From contig JACPIL010000025.1 in assembly GCA_016188105.1 (NCBI GenBank), forward strand, positions 1 to 20,196: a stretch of DNA of 20,196 nucleotides, given 5' to 3'. The notes under the pieces were generated by a model, which made no database searches, was not told the DNA's origin, and saw only the letters and a program-made list of their open reading frames with translations. Positions 13,016-19,459 of the stretch are shown piece after piece. The position numbers and the translations under genes are program-made. This DNA is from Candidatus Woesearchaeota archaeon. Its GTDB lineage: Archaea > Nanobdellota > Nanobdellia > Woesearchaeales > GW2011-AR9. How positions within the stretch are numbered: position 1 is the first letter of the stretch; each line of letters starts with the position of its first letter.

Positions 13016-13812
13016 GATGCTTCATTAACCTCGGTAGTTTCTTGTTTATCTTCTGCAGCAGTTTCTTTTGCTTCTGCAACTTCAGTTGCTTGAGAAGCTT
13101 CTTTCGTTCCGCTAGGAACGTCACGAACTGGGTGATTTGATTTCTTTCTGCTTGCTCTCTTTTTAGGAGCTTCTTTCTTAACTGGTTCTTTCTTTACTTC
13201 TTCCACTACTTGCTCTAATTCTTCGAGGATGATGGTCTTATCCGGAAGTACGATGTCGGGAGGCATGATCGCAACTTTTATACCAAGGATACCGCTCTTC
13301 AGCAATGCTGCCTTTTTTGCAGTTCGTACTGAGAGCGCGACATCACCGCATTTCTTCAAGTATCCAGTATAAAATCTCCAGCTTCGTGCTCTAGCGCTTG
13401 GCACTTTTCCTGAAACAGTAATCTCTACTCCTAAAGCTCCGGCGTTCATGACGTTCTCCATCATCTTGTGCCCAATACCTTTGAAACGAGCGGAACCAAA
13501 ACGTTCTAAAGATGATACAATCCTTTCGGCAACTACATTCGCATCAAGGAAAATATTTTTGACTTCGTTAATTTCGATTTGAGGATTTTCTAAGTTAAAC
13601 TTCTCCTTCAAGGTTTTAGTAAGAGAACGGATGTTTGCGCCTTTGGAACCAACAATAAGGCTTGGCCTGCTGGTGTTGATAATAATTTTTTCTCCCAAAG
13701 GAATTTTCTTTAGAGAGATGCTGGAGATTCCAACATTACCTAATTTCTCTTCTACAAACTTGCGGATAAAGTATTCCCTGGTTTTTTGTGCGATGAATGT
13801 TCTTTCAATCAT
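13012..13812 (-). CDS. rps3: Ribosomal protein uS3 with C-terminal tail
   Basis: Small-subunit head protein at the mRNA entry, 266 aa. The N-terminal KH domain has IINTSRPSLIVGSKGANIRS at about 45-64, with the KH loop as GSKG. The C-terminal S3 domain has FKGIGHKMMENVMNAGALGV, SGKVPSARARSWRFYTGYLK and LGIKVAIMPPDIVLPDK. About 60 further residues form a Lys/Glu/Ala-rich tail, within which 225-237 (SNHPVRDVPSGTK) matches part of the uS17 tail. It overlaps uL22 by ATGA at its start. Confidence 0.95.
   Translation of the reverse strand: MIERTFIAQKTREYFIRKFVEEKLGNVGISSISLKKIPLGEKIIINTSRPSLIVGSKGANIRSLTKTLKEKFNLENPQIEINEVKNIFLDANVVAERIVSSLERFGSARFKGIGHKMMENVMNAGALGVEITVSGKVPSARARSWRFYTGYLKKCGDVALSVRTAKKAALLKSGILGIKVAIMPPDIVLPDKTIILEELEQVVEEVKKEPVKKEAPKKRASRKKSNHPVRDVPSGTKEASQATEVAEAKETAAEDKQETTEVNEAS
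13103..13143. repeat. In-frame palindromic segment, copy in uS3
   Basis: Partner of 11485-11525. It contains a perfect 6-bp hairpin with a 4-nt loop, CGTTCC-GCTA-GGAACG, at 13105-13120. Read on the minus strand it encodes SNHPVRDVPSGTK, against SSHSVHDVTKGTK in uS17. Confidence 0.55.
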
Positions 13813-14543
13813 GGTCTTCCACCTTTAGCTGATCGTAAGGAACCCTTCTTTTGCAGCTCTTCATATAGATTAGTAACATCTTGAGTTTCCTTCTGTTCTT
13901 TTTCTCGCAACTTCAATTCTGCTGCCTTTTGCTGTGCTCTGTGTAATAACTCTGCTGAAGAAGGTTCTTCTTTCACTGCTTTCGCTTGCTTCATTTCGGA
14001 AACTGGTTTCGGAGTTTCTTTTGCAGCAGGCACAGGTTCGGGCATTGCCGGTGCTTCTTCTTTCTTGGTTGCTTTCACCGGTTGAGATTTAACTTCTTCT
14101 TTACCGGCTTTCTTTGCAAACCGTTCCCGCACTTCTACTTCAACGTGAGTGCGTTTAGTTCCAGTTCTATGTCGAGCACCAGTAAATGGGATAGAAGCTT
14201 TGTTAGCCAAAAATTTTGTGATCTTTAAATTAGCGGTATCTAATCCTTTAGCTTGAGCATTTGCTTCTACTGATCTTAGTAAACGTAAAATTTCCTTAGC
14301 TGCTTTTTGCGGATATCGCCCTGCTGACATTCCTGCCTTATGGCCCAGATCTTGGATGAATCTCTTGTAAGGCACAGCTCTTCTTAAGACGGAAACTTCT
14401 TCCAAGTATTTCTTGGCATAGGAAACATCCTTGAATCGAAGGTTACGACATATTTCAATACAGTGCTTAGTAGAGACCGGCAAGTTTAATGCTCGAGCTA
14501 CCGCCACATGCCCTGCATTCTGTTTCATTGAATCTTTTGCCAT
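13809..14543 (-). CDS. rpl22: Ribosomal protein uL22 with ~100-residue tail
   Basis: Large-subunit protein lining the exit tunnel. 244 aa from ATG 14543, which lies 7 nt after the uS19 stop; a longer reading from 14603 would overlap uS19 and adds 20 residues unlike the family. The core covers about residues 1-145: VSTKHCIEICRNLRFKDVSY, the AVPYKRFIQDLGHKAG stretch, GRYPQKAAKEILRLLRSVEA and the tunnel beta-hairpin KASIPFTGARHRTGTKRTHV. The rest is a Lys/Glu/Pro/Ala-rich tail ending in a predicted helical segment (AELLHRAQQKAAELKLREKE). Overlaps uS3 by ATGA. Confidence 0.93.
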   Translation of the reverse strand: MAKDSMKQNAGHVAVARALNLPVSTKHCIEICRNLRFKDVSYAKKYLEEVSVLRRAVPYKRFIQDLGHKAGMSAGRYPQKAAKEILRLLRSVEANAQAKGLDTANLKITKFLANKASIPFTGARHRTGTKRTHVEVEVRERFAKKAGKEEVKSQPVKATKKEEAPAMPEPVPAAKETPKPVSEMKQAKAVKEEPSSAELLHRAQQKAAELKLREKEQKETQDVTNLYEELQKKGSLRSAKGGRP

Positions 14544-14550
14544 TATGTTT

Positions 14551-14931
14551 TTACCTTGCTGAAATTGCTTTACTTGATCTAGTTGCCCCAATACCTGCTG
14601 CACTGTGAGTAACTCCTTTTCGAGTAGGGGAAAATTCTCCCAAGTAGTGCCCTATCATGGCTGCGTTGATAATTATTGGAAGGAATTCCTTTCCGTTGTA
14701 GACGCGGATAGTTTTTCCAATCATCTGAGGGATGATAACAATATCGCGGCAGTGAGTCTTAACATTATTCTCCCCTGCGCTGATTCTTTTCATCAATGCT
14801 TTCTGCGCTTCAGTAAATCCGCGTTGTAAAGATCGTCTTGGCCGTGAAGTAGTCAAAGCCATGAACTCCTTCAGATCCATGTTTTTTAGTTCTTCTTCCG
14901 TTTTTCCTTTCCAGGTGAATTCTTTAGCCAC
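14551..14931 (-). CDS. rps19: Ribosomal protein uS19
   Basis: Small-subunit head protein, 126 aa. It begins with FTWKGKTEEELKNMDLKEFM and has TSRPRRSLQRGFTEAQKALM, the conserved TVRVYNGKEF-type strand as IRVYNGKEFLPIIIN, and MIGHYLGEFSPTRKGVTHSA at about 92-111. The start is GTG 14931: an in-frame TAG lies three codons upstream and the next ATG is inside the domain. No Shine-Dalgarno sequence stands within 20 nt; instead the GTG is the last paired base plus two of a hairpin belonging to the repeated element at 14929-15012. Confidence 0.94.
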   Translation of the reverse strand: MAKEFTWKGKTEEELKNMDLKEFMALTTSRPRRSLQRGFTEAQKALMKRISAGENNVKTHCRDIVIIPQMIGKTIRVYNGKEFLPIIINAAMIGHYLGEFSPTRKGVTHSAAGIGATRSSKAISAR

Positions 14932-15012
14932 AAACTTCTAAAAGTTTGATCATTAGAGCGACATGCGCTTTTTTTCAAAAAGCTTAGTCACTAAGATCAG
15001 ACTTCCCTCCAT
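14929..15012 (-). promoter_or_regulatory. Structured repeat element upstream of uS19 (copy A)
   Basis: Eighty-four nt ending exactly on the GTG start of uS19; partner copy B precedes uL2. On the minus strand it starts ATGGAGGGAAGT and contains hairpins H1 CTTAG/CTAAG (14983-14995), H2 GCTTTT/AAAAGC (14967-14983), H3 GCG/CGC with loop CATGT (14958-14968, sharing two bases with H2) and H4 CAAACTT/AAGTTTG with loop TTAG (14931-14948). H3 and H4 are identical in copy B; H1 and H2 differ in sequence but remain paired. Candidate cis-regulatory RNA or mobile palindrome. Confidence 0.7.
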
Positions 15013-15036
15013 TGATTTATGATTTTTAGTTGTCAT
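14953..15036 (-). other. Possible 27-codon upstream reading frame in copy A
   Basis: An ATG-initiated frame of 27 codons (MTTKNHKSMEGSLILVTKLF, then EKKRMSL) ends at a TAA 21 nt before the uS19 GTG. In copy B the matching frame is only 13 codons (MKNLMEGSSSRGD) at 15806-15847. Both share MEGS, but the frame is not conserved beyond that, so coding is doubtful. Confidence 0.2.
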
Positions 15037-15050
15037 TTTTTTATTATCGT

Positions 15051-15755
15051 CTATTTCTTGGTTCTACCTGTTCTTCGCGGCGCGATTTTACCTACCTTTC
15101 GTCCAGGTGGAGCGCTTCTAGGCGACTGAGTAGGTCGTCCCTTGACGTGCGAACACTTTCCACCGAAGGGGTGATCTACTGCGTTCATAGATACTCCGCA
15201 AACATGTGGATATAATTTATTTCTTGCCCGCATCCTATGATAATGAGTTCCTGCTTTCAGGAATGGTTTTTCTAATCTACCGGCGCCAGCCAGGATACCG
15301 ATGGAAGCTCTGCATTGTGGTAAAAATAATTTTTCTTTCTTTGACGGCAATTCTACCCGAACTGCTTCTTCCGTCTTTGATACTACTCGTGCAAATGATC
15401 CGGATGATCGGACTAATTTCCCGCCGTCGCTTGGCTGTAATTCAATATTGTGAATTAACGTTCCCTCAGGAATATCTCGCAAAGGAAGAACATTTCCCAA
15501 CTTGGCTTCCCCATTGCCGATAGAAATCTCATCGCCAACTCGGATACCTTCTGGAGCTAAAGTTAATCCTCGCTCTCCATTGAGATAAAAGACTTCCATC
15601 AACGGAGCGCTATGGCCTGCGCAATGAATCAGGTCTCGCACTATACCGGTTGTCTGCATAGCGTGATGTTTTGCTTCTCCTTCGAAGCGATGACCAGGTG
15701 AGCGATACACTGGTGTGCCGCGTCCTCGGCGTTGTTGTATTAGTCGTTTACCCAC
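15051..15755 (-). CDS. rpl2: Ribosomal protein uL2
   Basis: Core large-subunit protein near the peptidyl transferase centre, 234 aa, archaeal length. N-terminus MGKRLIQQRRGRGTPVYRSP is diagnostic. GHSAPLMEV, LRDIPEGTLIHNIE and SGSFARVV mark the middle domain. The catalytic-centre loop VCGVSMNAVDHPFGGKCSHV carries the conserved histidine H195, followed by the Arg-rich end SPRSAPPGRKVGKIAPRRTG. The start is GTG 15755, again at the edge of hairpin H4 of the repeated element and without a nearby Shine-Dalgarno sequence. Confidence 0.96.
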   Translation of the reverse strand: MGKRLIQQRRGRGTPVYRSPGHRFEGEAKHHAMQTTGIVRDLIHCAGHSAPLMEVFYLNGERGLTLAPEGIRVGDEISIGNGEAKLGNVLPLRDIPEGTLIHNIELQPSDGGKLVRSSGSFARVVSKTEEAVRVELPSKKEKLFLPQCRASIGILAGAGRLEKPFLKAGTHYHRMRARNKLYPHVCGVSMNAVDHPFGGKCSHVKGRPTQSPRSAPPGRKVGKIAPRRTGRTKK

Positions 15756-15835
15756 AAACTTCTAAAAGTTTGATCATTATGGCGACATGCGCTTACTGCG
15801 TAAGCTTAGTCACCGCGTGACGAACTTCCCTCCAT
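15753..15835 (-). promoter_or_regulatory. Structured repeat element upstream of uL2 (copy B)
   Basis: Eighty-three nt ending on the GTG start of uL2. Hairpins on the minus strand: H1 GTCAC/GTGAC (15809-15821), H2 GCTTAC/GTAAGC (15791-15805), H3 GCG/CGC with loop CATGT, and H4 CAAACTT/AAGTTTG (15755-15772). Compared with copy A, the H2 loop is 2 nt shorter and two of its six pairs have changed on both sides, and H1 uses different paired bases. The only Shine-Dalgarno-like sequence, GGAGGG, is at the far 5' end, some 70 nt from the GTG. Confidence 0.7.
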
Positions 15836-15852
15836 TAAATTTTTCATTATCA

Positions 15853-16176
15853 TTAGATCAACCCTAAATCAGCACTTAAGTCTGATGCCAGATTTGCTGG
15901 GCTTAATTTGACGTATGCTTTTTTAACTCCGGTAAATGAGTTGTCCATGTTTACTTTCACAACTTTTACATTATACAATTGTTCTATTGCTTTTTTCACA
16001 TCTGCTTTGCTAGCAGAGGGATAAACTGAAAATACTATTTTATTATCTGATTCAATTTGGCGAATATTTTTCTCTGTTGACAAAGGAGCTTTAATCACCG
16101 CGAATGGGTCAAATGAATCGGCAACTGCTTCAATCTTCATTTGTCCTGCTTCCTTTTGAGTTGTCTTTTTTGCCAT
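15853..16176 (-). CDS. rpl23: Ribosomal protein uL23
   Basis: Exit-tunnel protein and docking site for SRP and the Sec channel, 107 aa. The core shows VIKAPLSTEKNIRQIESDNK at about 29-48, then IVFSVYPSASKADVKKAIEQ and LYNVKVVKVNMDNSFTGVKK, ending AYVKLSPANLASDL. About 25 extra residues precede the core. It is 1 nt after uL4. The 97-nt gap to uL2 downstream is occupied by the structured element. Confidence 0.95.
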   Translation of the reverse strand: MAKKTTQKEAGQMKIEAVADSFDPFAVIKAPLSTEKNIRQIESDNKIVFSVYPSASKADVKKAIEQLYNVKVVKVNMDNSFTGVKKAYVKLSPANLASDLSADLGLI

Positions 16177-16177
16177 C

Positions 16178-16984
16178 TTACATGAATAGGTTTTCTTCAG
16201 CTAATTTTTGTACTGCTTTTTCTGTCCATAAAGTTGCTCTGCCAGCATCGGTCCCTGGAGCCAATAATTCTGCATTTAAGGCTCGCACTTCCACTACATC
16301 CACTCCTGGAACATTCTTTGCTGCATTTAATAGTGGGCAATTTCCGCTGGTAACAATTAAAACTCCTTTTCTGCGCTGATACTTTCTACCTCGGACTTTT
16401 CCGAAACCTGCCCGTACTTTTTTCTCTGCAGATCTTTCTAATTCAGCGGCAAATCCTAAATCGAGCAATAATTTTTCAACTTCATTGGTCTTGGCGACAT
16501 TCTCAACATTCCCAGCAATTACAAACGGATAAGCTTCTGGCACTTTATGTCCTCGTTCTAAAACTAATGTTTTTTGTACTGTTGCGGCCATGGCAGAGCG
16601 GATTGCTTTTCGATTTTCTTTTTTGTTAATTTTCCGCTCCCAAATTTTTTCTGCTTTTGGAGGATGAGATCGATGACCGCCGACTGCTTGAGGAGAAAAT
16701 GCTCCAATCCAGCCGAACCTGGTTCCTCGACGAGAAACAATCTTTCGGTTGATTCTACTGATACCAAAACCGTAACAGCCCCGATATTTTCGTCTTCGTT
16801 TGCTTAACTTAGAAGAATGACGTAATCCTGCTTCCTGATCTGCGCCATGCTGCTGCCGAGCCCTGCTTTGCAAGGAATGCACTGCTCTCTTGATTAAATC
16901 CGGCCTGTATTCTTCAGCAAACTGGCTAGGTAAAGCCAGATCGCCGGTTTTCTTATTTTGGTTGTTTACAATTGCCAGTTTCAT
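16178..16984 (-). CDS. rpl4: Ribosomal protein uL4
   Basis: Exit-tunnel protein, 268 aa, archaeal length. The sequence has LPSQFAEEYRPDLIKRAVHS at about 18-37, the RKYRGCYGFGISR segment, the extended tunnel loop RRGTRFGWIGAFSPQAVGGH followed by RSHPPKAEKIWERKINKKEN, and a C-terminal domain with GKVRGRKYQRRKGVLIVTS and VPGVDVVEVRALNAELLAPG. The start overlaps uL3 by ATGA. Confidence 0.96.
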   Translation of the reverse strand: MKLAIVNNQNKKTGDLALPSQFAEEYRPDLIKRAVHSLQSRARQQHGADQEAGLRHSSKLSKRRRKYRGCYGFGISRINRKIVSRRGTRFGWIGAFSPQAVGGHRSHPPKAEKIWERKINKKENRKAIRSAMAATVQKTLVLERGHKVPEAYPFVIAGNVENVAKTNEVEKLLLDLGFAAELERSAEKKVRAGFGKVRGRKYQRRKGVLIVTSGNCPLLNAAKNVPGVDVVEVRALNAELLAPGTDAGRATLWTEKAVQKLAEENLFM

Positions 16985-17949
16985 GATTTAATGGACACGT
17001 AGTTTATTTTTGGCGCTTCTTTGGTCATCGTGGTATTCGGCCTGATTGATTTTGTAAGCATAACTGCTCTCTTTTTTGGTCCCACTACTGAACCTCTCAC
17101 TAAAAGATAAGCATTTTTCAATAGACCATATTTGTGTATACCGCTCTGAGGATTTAACTCAGCACCGTTCTTGCCGACTTTTAACAACTGCTTATTATAT
17201 TCTGTTCGTAAGTGGAATCCCATCTTTCCTGACTGAGGAACGCTATAACGTACTCTGTTAGGATGCCATGGACCAAGAGTCCCAATACCGCGCTTGGTCT
17301 TCTCTGCTTTATGTTGCCGGATGGGAACACCGAACCGTTTTACTGTCCCCTGGAACCCTTTTCCTTTGGTAATACCGTGAATATCAAGTGAAACTCCTTC
17401 ATCGAAAACATCTTCTACGGTCAGTTCTTTTCCTAATTTTTCCTTAGCATAGGCAATTTTTTCTTCTTTTTTTCCGCCCAGGGCAAGTTCCAGTAATTTA
17501 GGATTTTTTGAACCGATAGAAGTTAAAGAAGGATTAGAATGAACTAACAATCTGAGATCATCGAAATCAGCGACATCGTCGAATTTTTGTGTCGCCTTTT
17601 TGGGCAACTGGATTCTTTTTGATAAATGTTTGGACAAATTTCCTGCCCACACACAAGCTATCTTTTGCCACCCCAACGCTTTTTGCTTGTAAAAACAGAT
17701 CCCTGCCACCGTCATAGGCGGGCAATCAATAATTGTTGAAGGAACCATCACTTCCTCACCTTTGCTTAGAGAACGAGGATGGTTGTCCAATACCATTAGA
17801 TGAGTCATGCCTGCTTTGTAACCGACAAATCCTAAAGGCTTGGTCTTATTCTCCTGAGCCCACGATCTAAGCCTGGCAACAGAGTGTTTAGCTCTTCGTC
17901 TAGGCCAAAATTGAATACTTCCATGTCGTGGTGCTTTTGGTTGTCCCAT
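16981..17949 (-). CDS. rpl3: Ribosomal protein uL3, first gene of the cluster
   Basis: Assembly-initiating large-subunit protein, 322 aa, archaeal length. N-terminus GQPKAPRHGSIQFWPRRRAK is the archaeal/eukaryotic form. Further landmarks are GFVGYKAGMTHLMVLDN, GVSLDIHGITKGKGFQGTVK, RFGVPIRQHKAEKTKRGIGT and LGPWHPNRVRYSVPQSGKMG, the last forming the tip that reaches the peptidyl transferase centre. ATG 17949 is the first gene after a strong TATA box and a leader of about 135 nt. Confidence 0.97.
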   Translation of the reverse strand: MGQPKAPRHGSIQFWPRRRAKHSVARLRSWAQENKTKPLGFVGYKAGMTHLMVLDNHPRSLSKGEEVMVPSTIIDCPPMTVAGICFYKQKALGWQKIACVWAGNLSKHLSKRIQLPKKATQKFDDVADFDDLRLLVHSNPSLTSIGSKNPKLLELALGGKKEEKIAYAKEKLGKELTVEDVFDEGVSLDIHGITKGKGFQGTVKRFGVPIRQHKAEKTKRGIGTLGPWHPNRVRYSVPQSGKMGFHLRTEYNKQLLKVGKNGAELNPQSGIHKYGLLKNAYLLVRGSVVGPKKRAVMLTKSIRPNTTMTKEAPKINYVSIKS

Positions 17950-17987
17950 TGTAGTGTAATTGCCTATTCATGGCTTCCATCTTAAGA

Positions 17988-18005
17988 ATCACAAGGATTA
18001 GTGAT
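17988..18005 (-). other. Small hairpin in the uL3 leader
   Basis: ATCAC/GTGAT with an 8-nt loop, about 40 nt before the uL3 start. It is modest and could be chance; noted because the leader is long for this genome. Confidence 0.3.
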
Positions 18006-18105
18006 GGTTACCTTTTCAGGCTGGATATTGTAGACCATTTAATCGACTTATCGACCAGTGTGATTTACAATAATTTACTTGGATTCCCTTGTTCGATAGA
18101 GGTTA

Positions 18106-18113
18106 TTTATAAA
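18106..18113 (-). promoter_or_regulatory. TATA box with BRE for the S10-spc cluster
   Basis: Minus-strand GGAAACATTTATAAATAACC contains the BRE-like GGAAAC and TATA TTTATAAA. Expected start of transcription near 18084, about 135 nt before uL3. It is the only strong TATA box upstream of the r-protein run. Confidence 0.65.
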
Positions 18114-18146
18114 TGTTTCCAATTTTGACTGGATGGTTGGAAACCT

Positions 18147-18169
18147 CGAAAAATGAATTGCATTTTTCG
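18147..18169 (-). other. Perfect 9-bp hairpin downstream of the unknown gene
   Basis: CGAAAAATG/CATTTTTCG with a 5-nt loop lies 24 nt after the stop of the minus-strand gene ending at 18193 and just upstream of the uL3 promoter. It could protect or end that transcript, although no U-tract follows. Confidence 0.4.
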
Positions 18170-18192
18170 TTGATATCGGTAATGATCAAGAA

Positions 18193-18501
18193 TCAATTAA
18201 GGCTTCGAGAACTCTTAGAAATTCTTTTTCCGCTCAATTCACAAACTAAGAAGCTTAACTTTGCGGTAATATCATCGACATCGACTTCAGCATCAAACCG
18301 CTGTCCGCCATAAGCCCCTATAGTCTGATATTTTCCTTCTGTGCTAATCCTGCCTTCTACAGAATCAGTTTTAATATCTTTTTGCTGTTCGTCACGTAAG
18401 TACATTTTTGTAGCTTCACGTAATAACTCGTATTGGACCTCTTCCGGGATAGCGCCGTAGGTAGAACAAAAGGTAACTCCCCATCTTCCGAGTTTTAACA
18501 T
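18193..18501 (-). CDS. Protein of unknown function, divergent from nop5
   Basis: Not recognised. 102 aa. No membrane segment or signal peptide. A mixed N-terminal part (LGRWGVTFCSTYGAIPEEVQ, then a probable helix YELLREATKMYLRDEQQKD at about 24-42) is followed by beta-type segments (GRISTEGKYQTIGAYGGQ) and an acidic stretch (DAEVDVDDI), ending in a basic Ser-rich tail. Two cysteines, C12 and C87, are not in a metal-binding arrangement. A TATA box about 26 nt before ATG 18501 supports a leaderless start and a real gene. The region between its stop and the uL3 promoter holds a perfect hairpin. Confidence 0.6.
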   Translation of the reverse strand: MLKLGRWGVTFCSTYGAIPEEVQYELLREATKMYLRDEQQKDIKTDSVEGRISTEGKYQTIGAYGGQRFDAEVDVDDITAKLSFLVCELSGKRISKSSRSLN

Positions 18502-18523
18502 AATCAGTTCAGTTTAGGGAATA

Positions 18524-18531
18524 TTTTTAAA
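18524..18531. promoter_or_regulatory. Shared bidirectional TATA box
   Basis: TTTTTAAA (minus strand TTTAAAAA, preceded there by the BRE-like GAAAGC) is the only TATA-like box in the 52 bp between the divergent starts at 18501 and 18554. Its centre is about 26 bp from each, so both genes can be leaderless from one box. Confidence 0.55.
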
Positions 18532-18553
18532 GCTTTCTGCTTAAAAAGAAAAA

Positions 18554-19459
18554 ATGAACTATATATTCACCAACATCCTTGGAACCTTTGTCCTCGACGA
18601 AAAAAATACTATCGTAGATTCCATTACTTTCAAATCAATCGAAGAATACAAGCACAAAGAAACAGCTGAAGCAAAACTGCAACAAAAACACAACGCCAGC
18701 CCGCTGCCAAAAGAAAAACTTCTCCAAGCACTATTATTATTCAAGGATGCAAAGTACTACCAGGACTTCTACACCAAAAACCTGGAATTGACCAAAGCAG
18801 GCCTCAAGAATGCCGTCAATGAAGATAATCTGATCATGCAGGCTATCGCTAACATCAACGAGTTAGACAAAATTGCCAATACTATGTCTAAGCGACTAAG
18901 AGAATGGTACAGCTTATACTTCCCTGAACTTTCTGAAGAGATAGAGGACCATGAGAAATATGTAGAACTTGTCTTAGAACAAGAACGCACTCAGGAAAGC
19001 TTTGGCGCAGACTTATCAGAGTTCGACTTAGAAGAGATGAAACTCTTGGCAGGAAGAATCATCTCAATCTATGCATTACGAAAACAGCACGAACTTTATC
19101 TGGAAAAGATCATGACCAAATATTGCCCTAACCTATTGGAATTAGCTGGCGCAACTATTGCCGCCAGATTGATCGAATTAGGAAAAGGATTGAAACATTT
19201 GGCTTTATTGCCTGCGTCTACAGTACAGTTATTGGGAGCAGAAAAAGCCTTGTTTAGACATTTGAAGACCGGATCAAGATCACCAAAATACGGAGTCATC
19301 ATCAACCACCCATTGATCCAGAAAGCTCCACGAGATAAAAGAGGCAAGGCCGCTCGTATGTTAGCCGACAAATTATCTCTTTGTGCAAGATTAGACTTTT
19401 TCAAAGGCGAGTTCAAAGCACTTGATTATAGGATAGAACTGGAAGGGAAATTACAATGA
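18554..19459 (+). CDS. nop5: Nop5 (Nop56/58), box C/D sRNP scaffold
   Basis: Scaffold of the archaeal box C/D ribonucleoprotein that 2'-O-methylates rRNA and tRNA; it binds fibrillarin through its N-terminus and L7Ae-sRNA through its NOP domain. 301 aa. The N-terminal domain has YIFTNILGTFVLDE at 3-16. A long coiled-coil region follows, then the NOP signature GATIAARLIELGKGLKHLAL at about 198-217, ASTVQLLGAEKALFRHLKTG and SPKYGVIINHPLIQ, ending with ARLDFFKGEF. The Lys/Glu-rich tail of many homologues is missing. It overlaps the fibrillarin gene by ATGA. Confidence 0.95.
   Translation: MNYIFTNILGTFVLDEKNTIVDSITFKSIEEYKHKETAEAKLQQKHNASPLPKEKLLQALLLFKDAKYYQDFYTKNLELTKAGLKNAVNEDNLIMQAIANINELDKIANTMSKRLREWYSLYFPELSEEIEDHEKYVELVLEQERTQESFGADLSEFDLEEMKLLAGRIISIYALRKQHELYLEKIMTKYCPNLLELAGATIAARLIELGKGLKHLALLPASTVQLLGAEKALFRHLKTGSRSPKYGVIINHPLIQKAPRDKRGKAARMLADKLSLCARLDFFKGEFKALDYRIELEGKLQ

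Noticed and set aside
15786..15840. Possible relation between copy B (AGTTCGTCAC) and the uS3 coding palindrome (AGTTCGTGAC)
   Set aside because: The shared stretch is about ten bases and copy A lacks it, so chance is enough to explain it.
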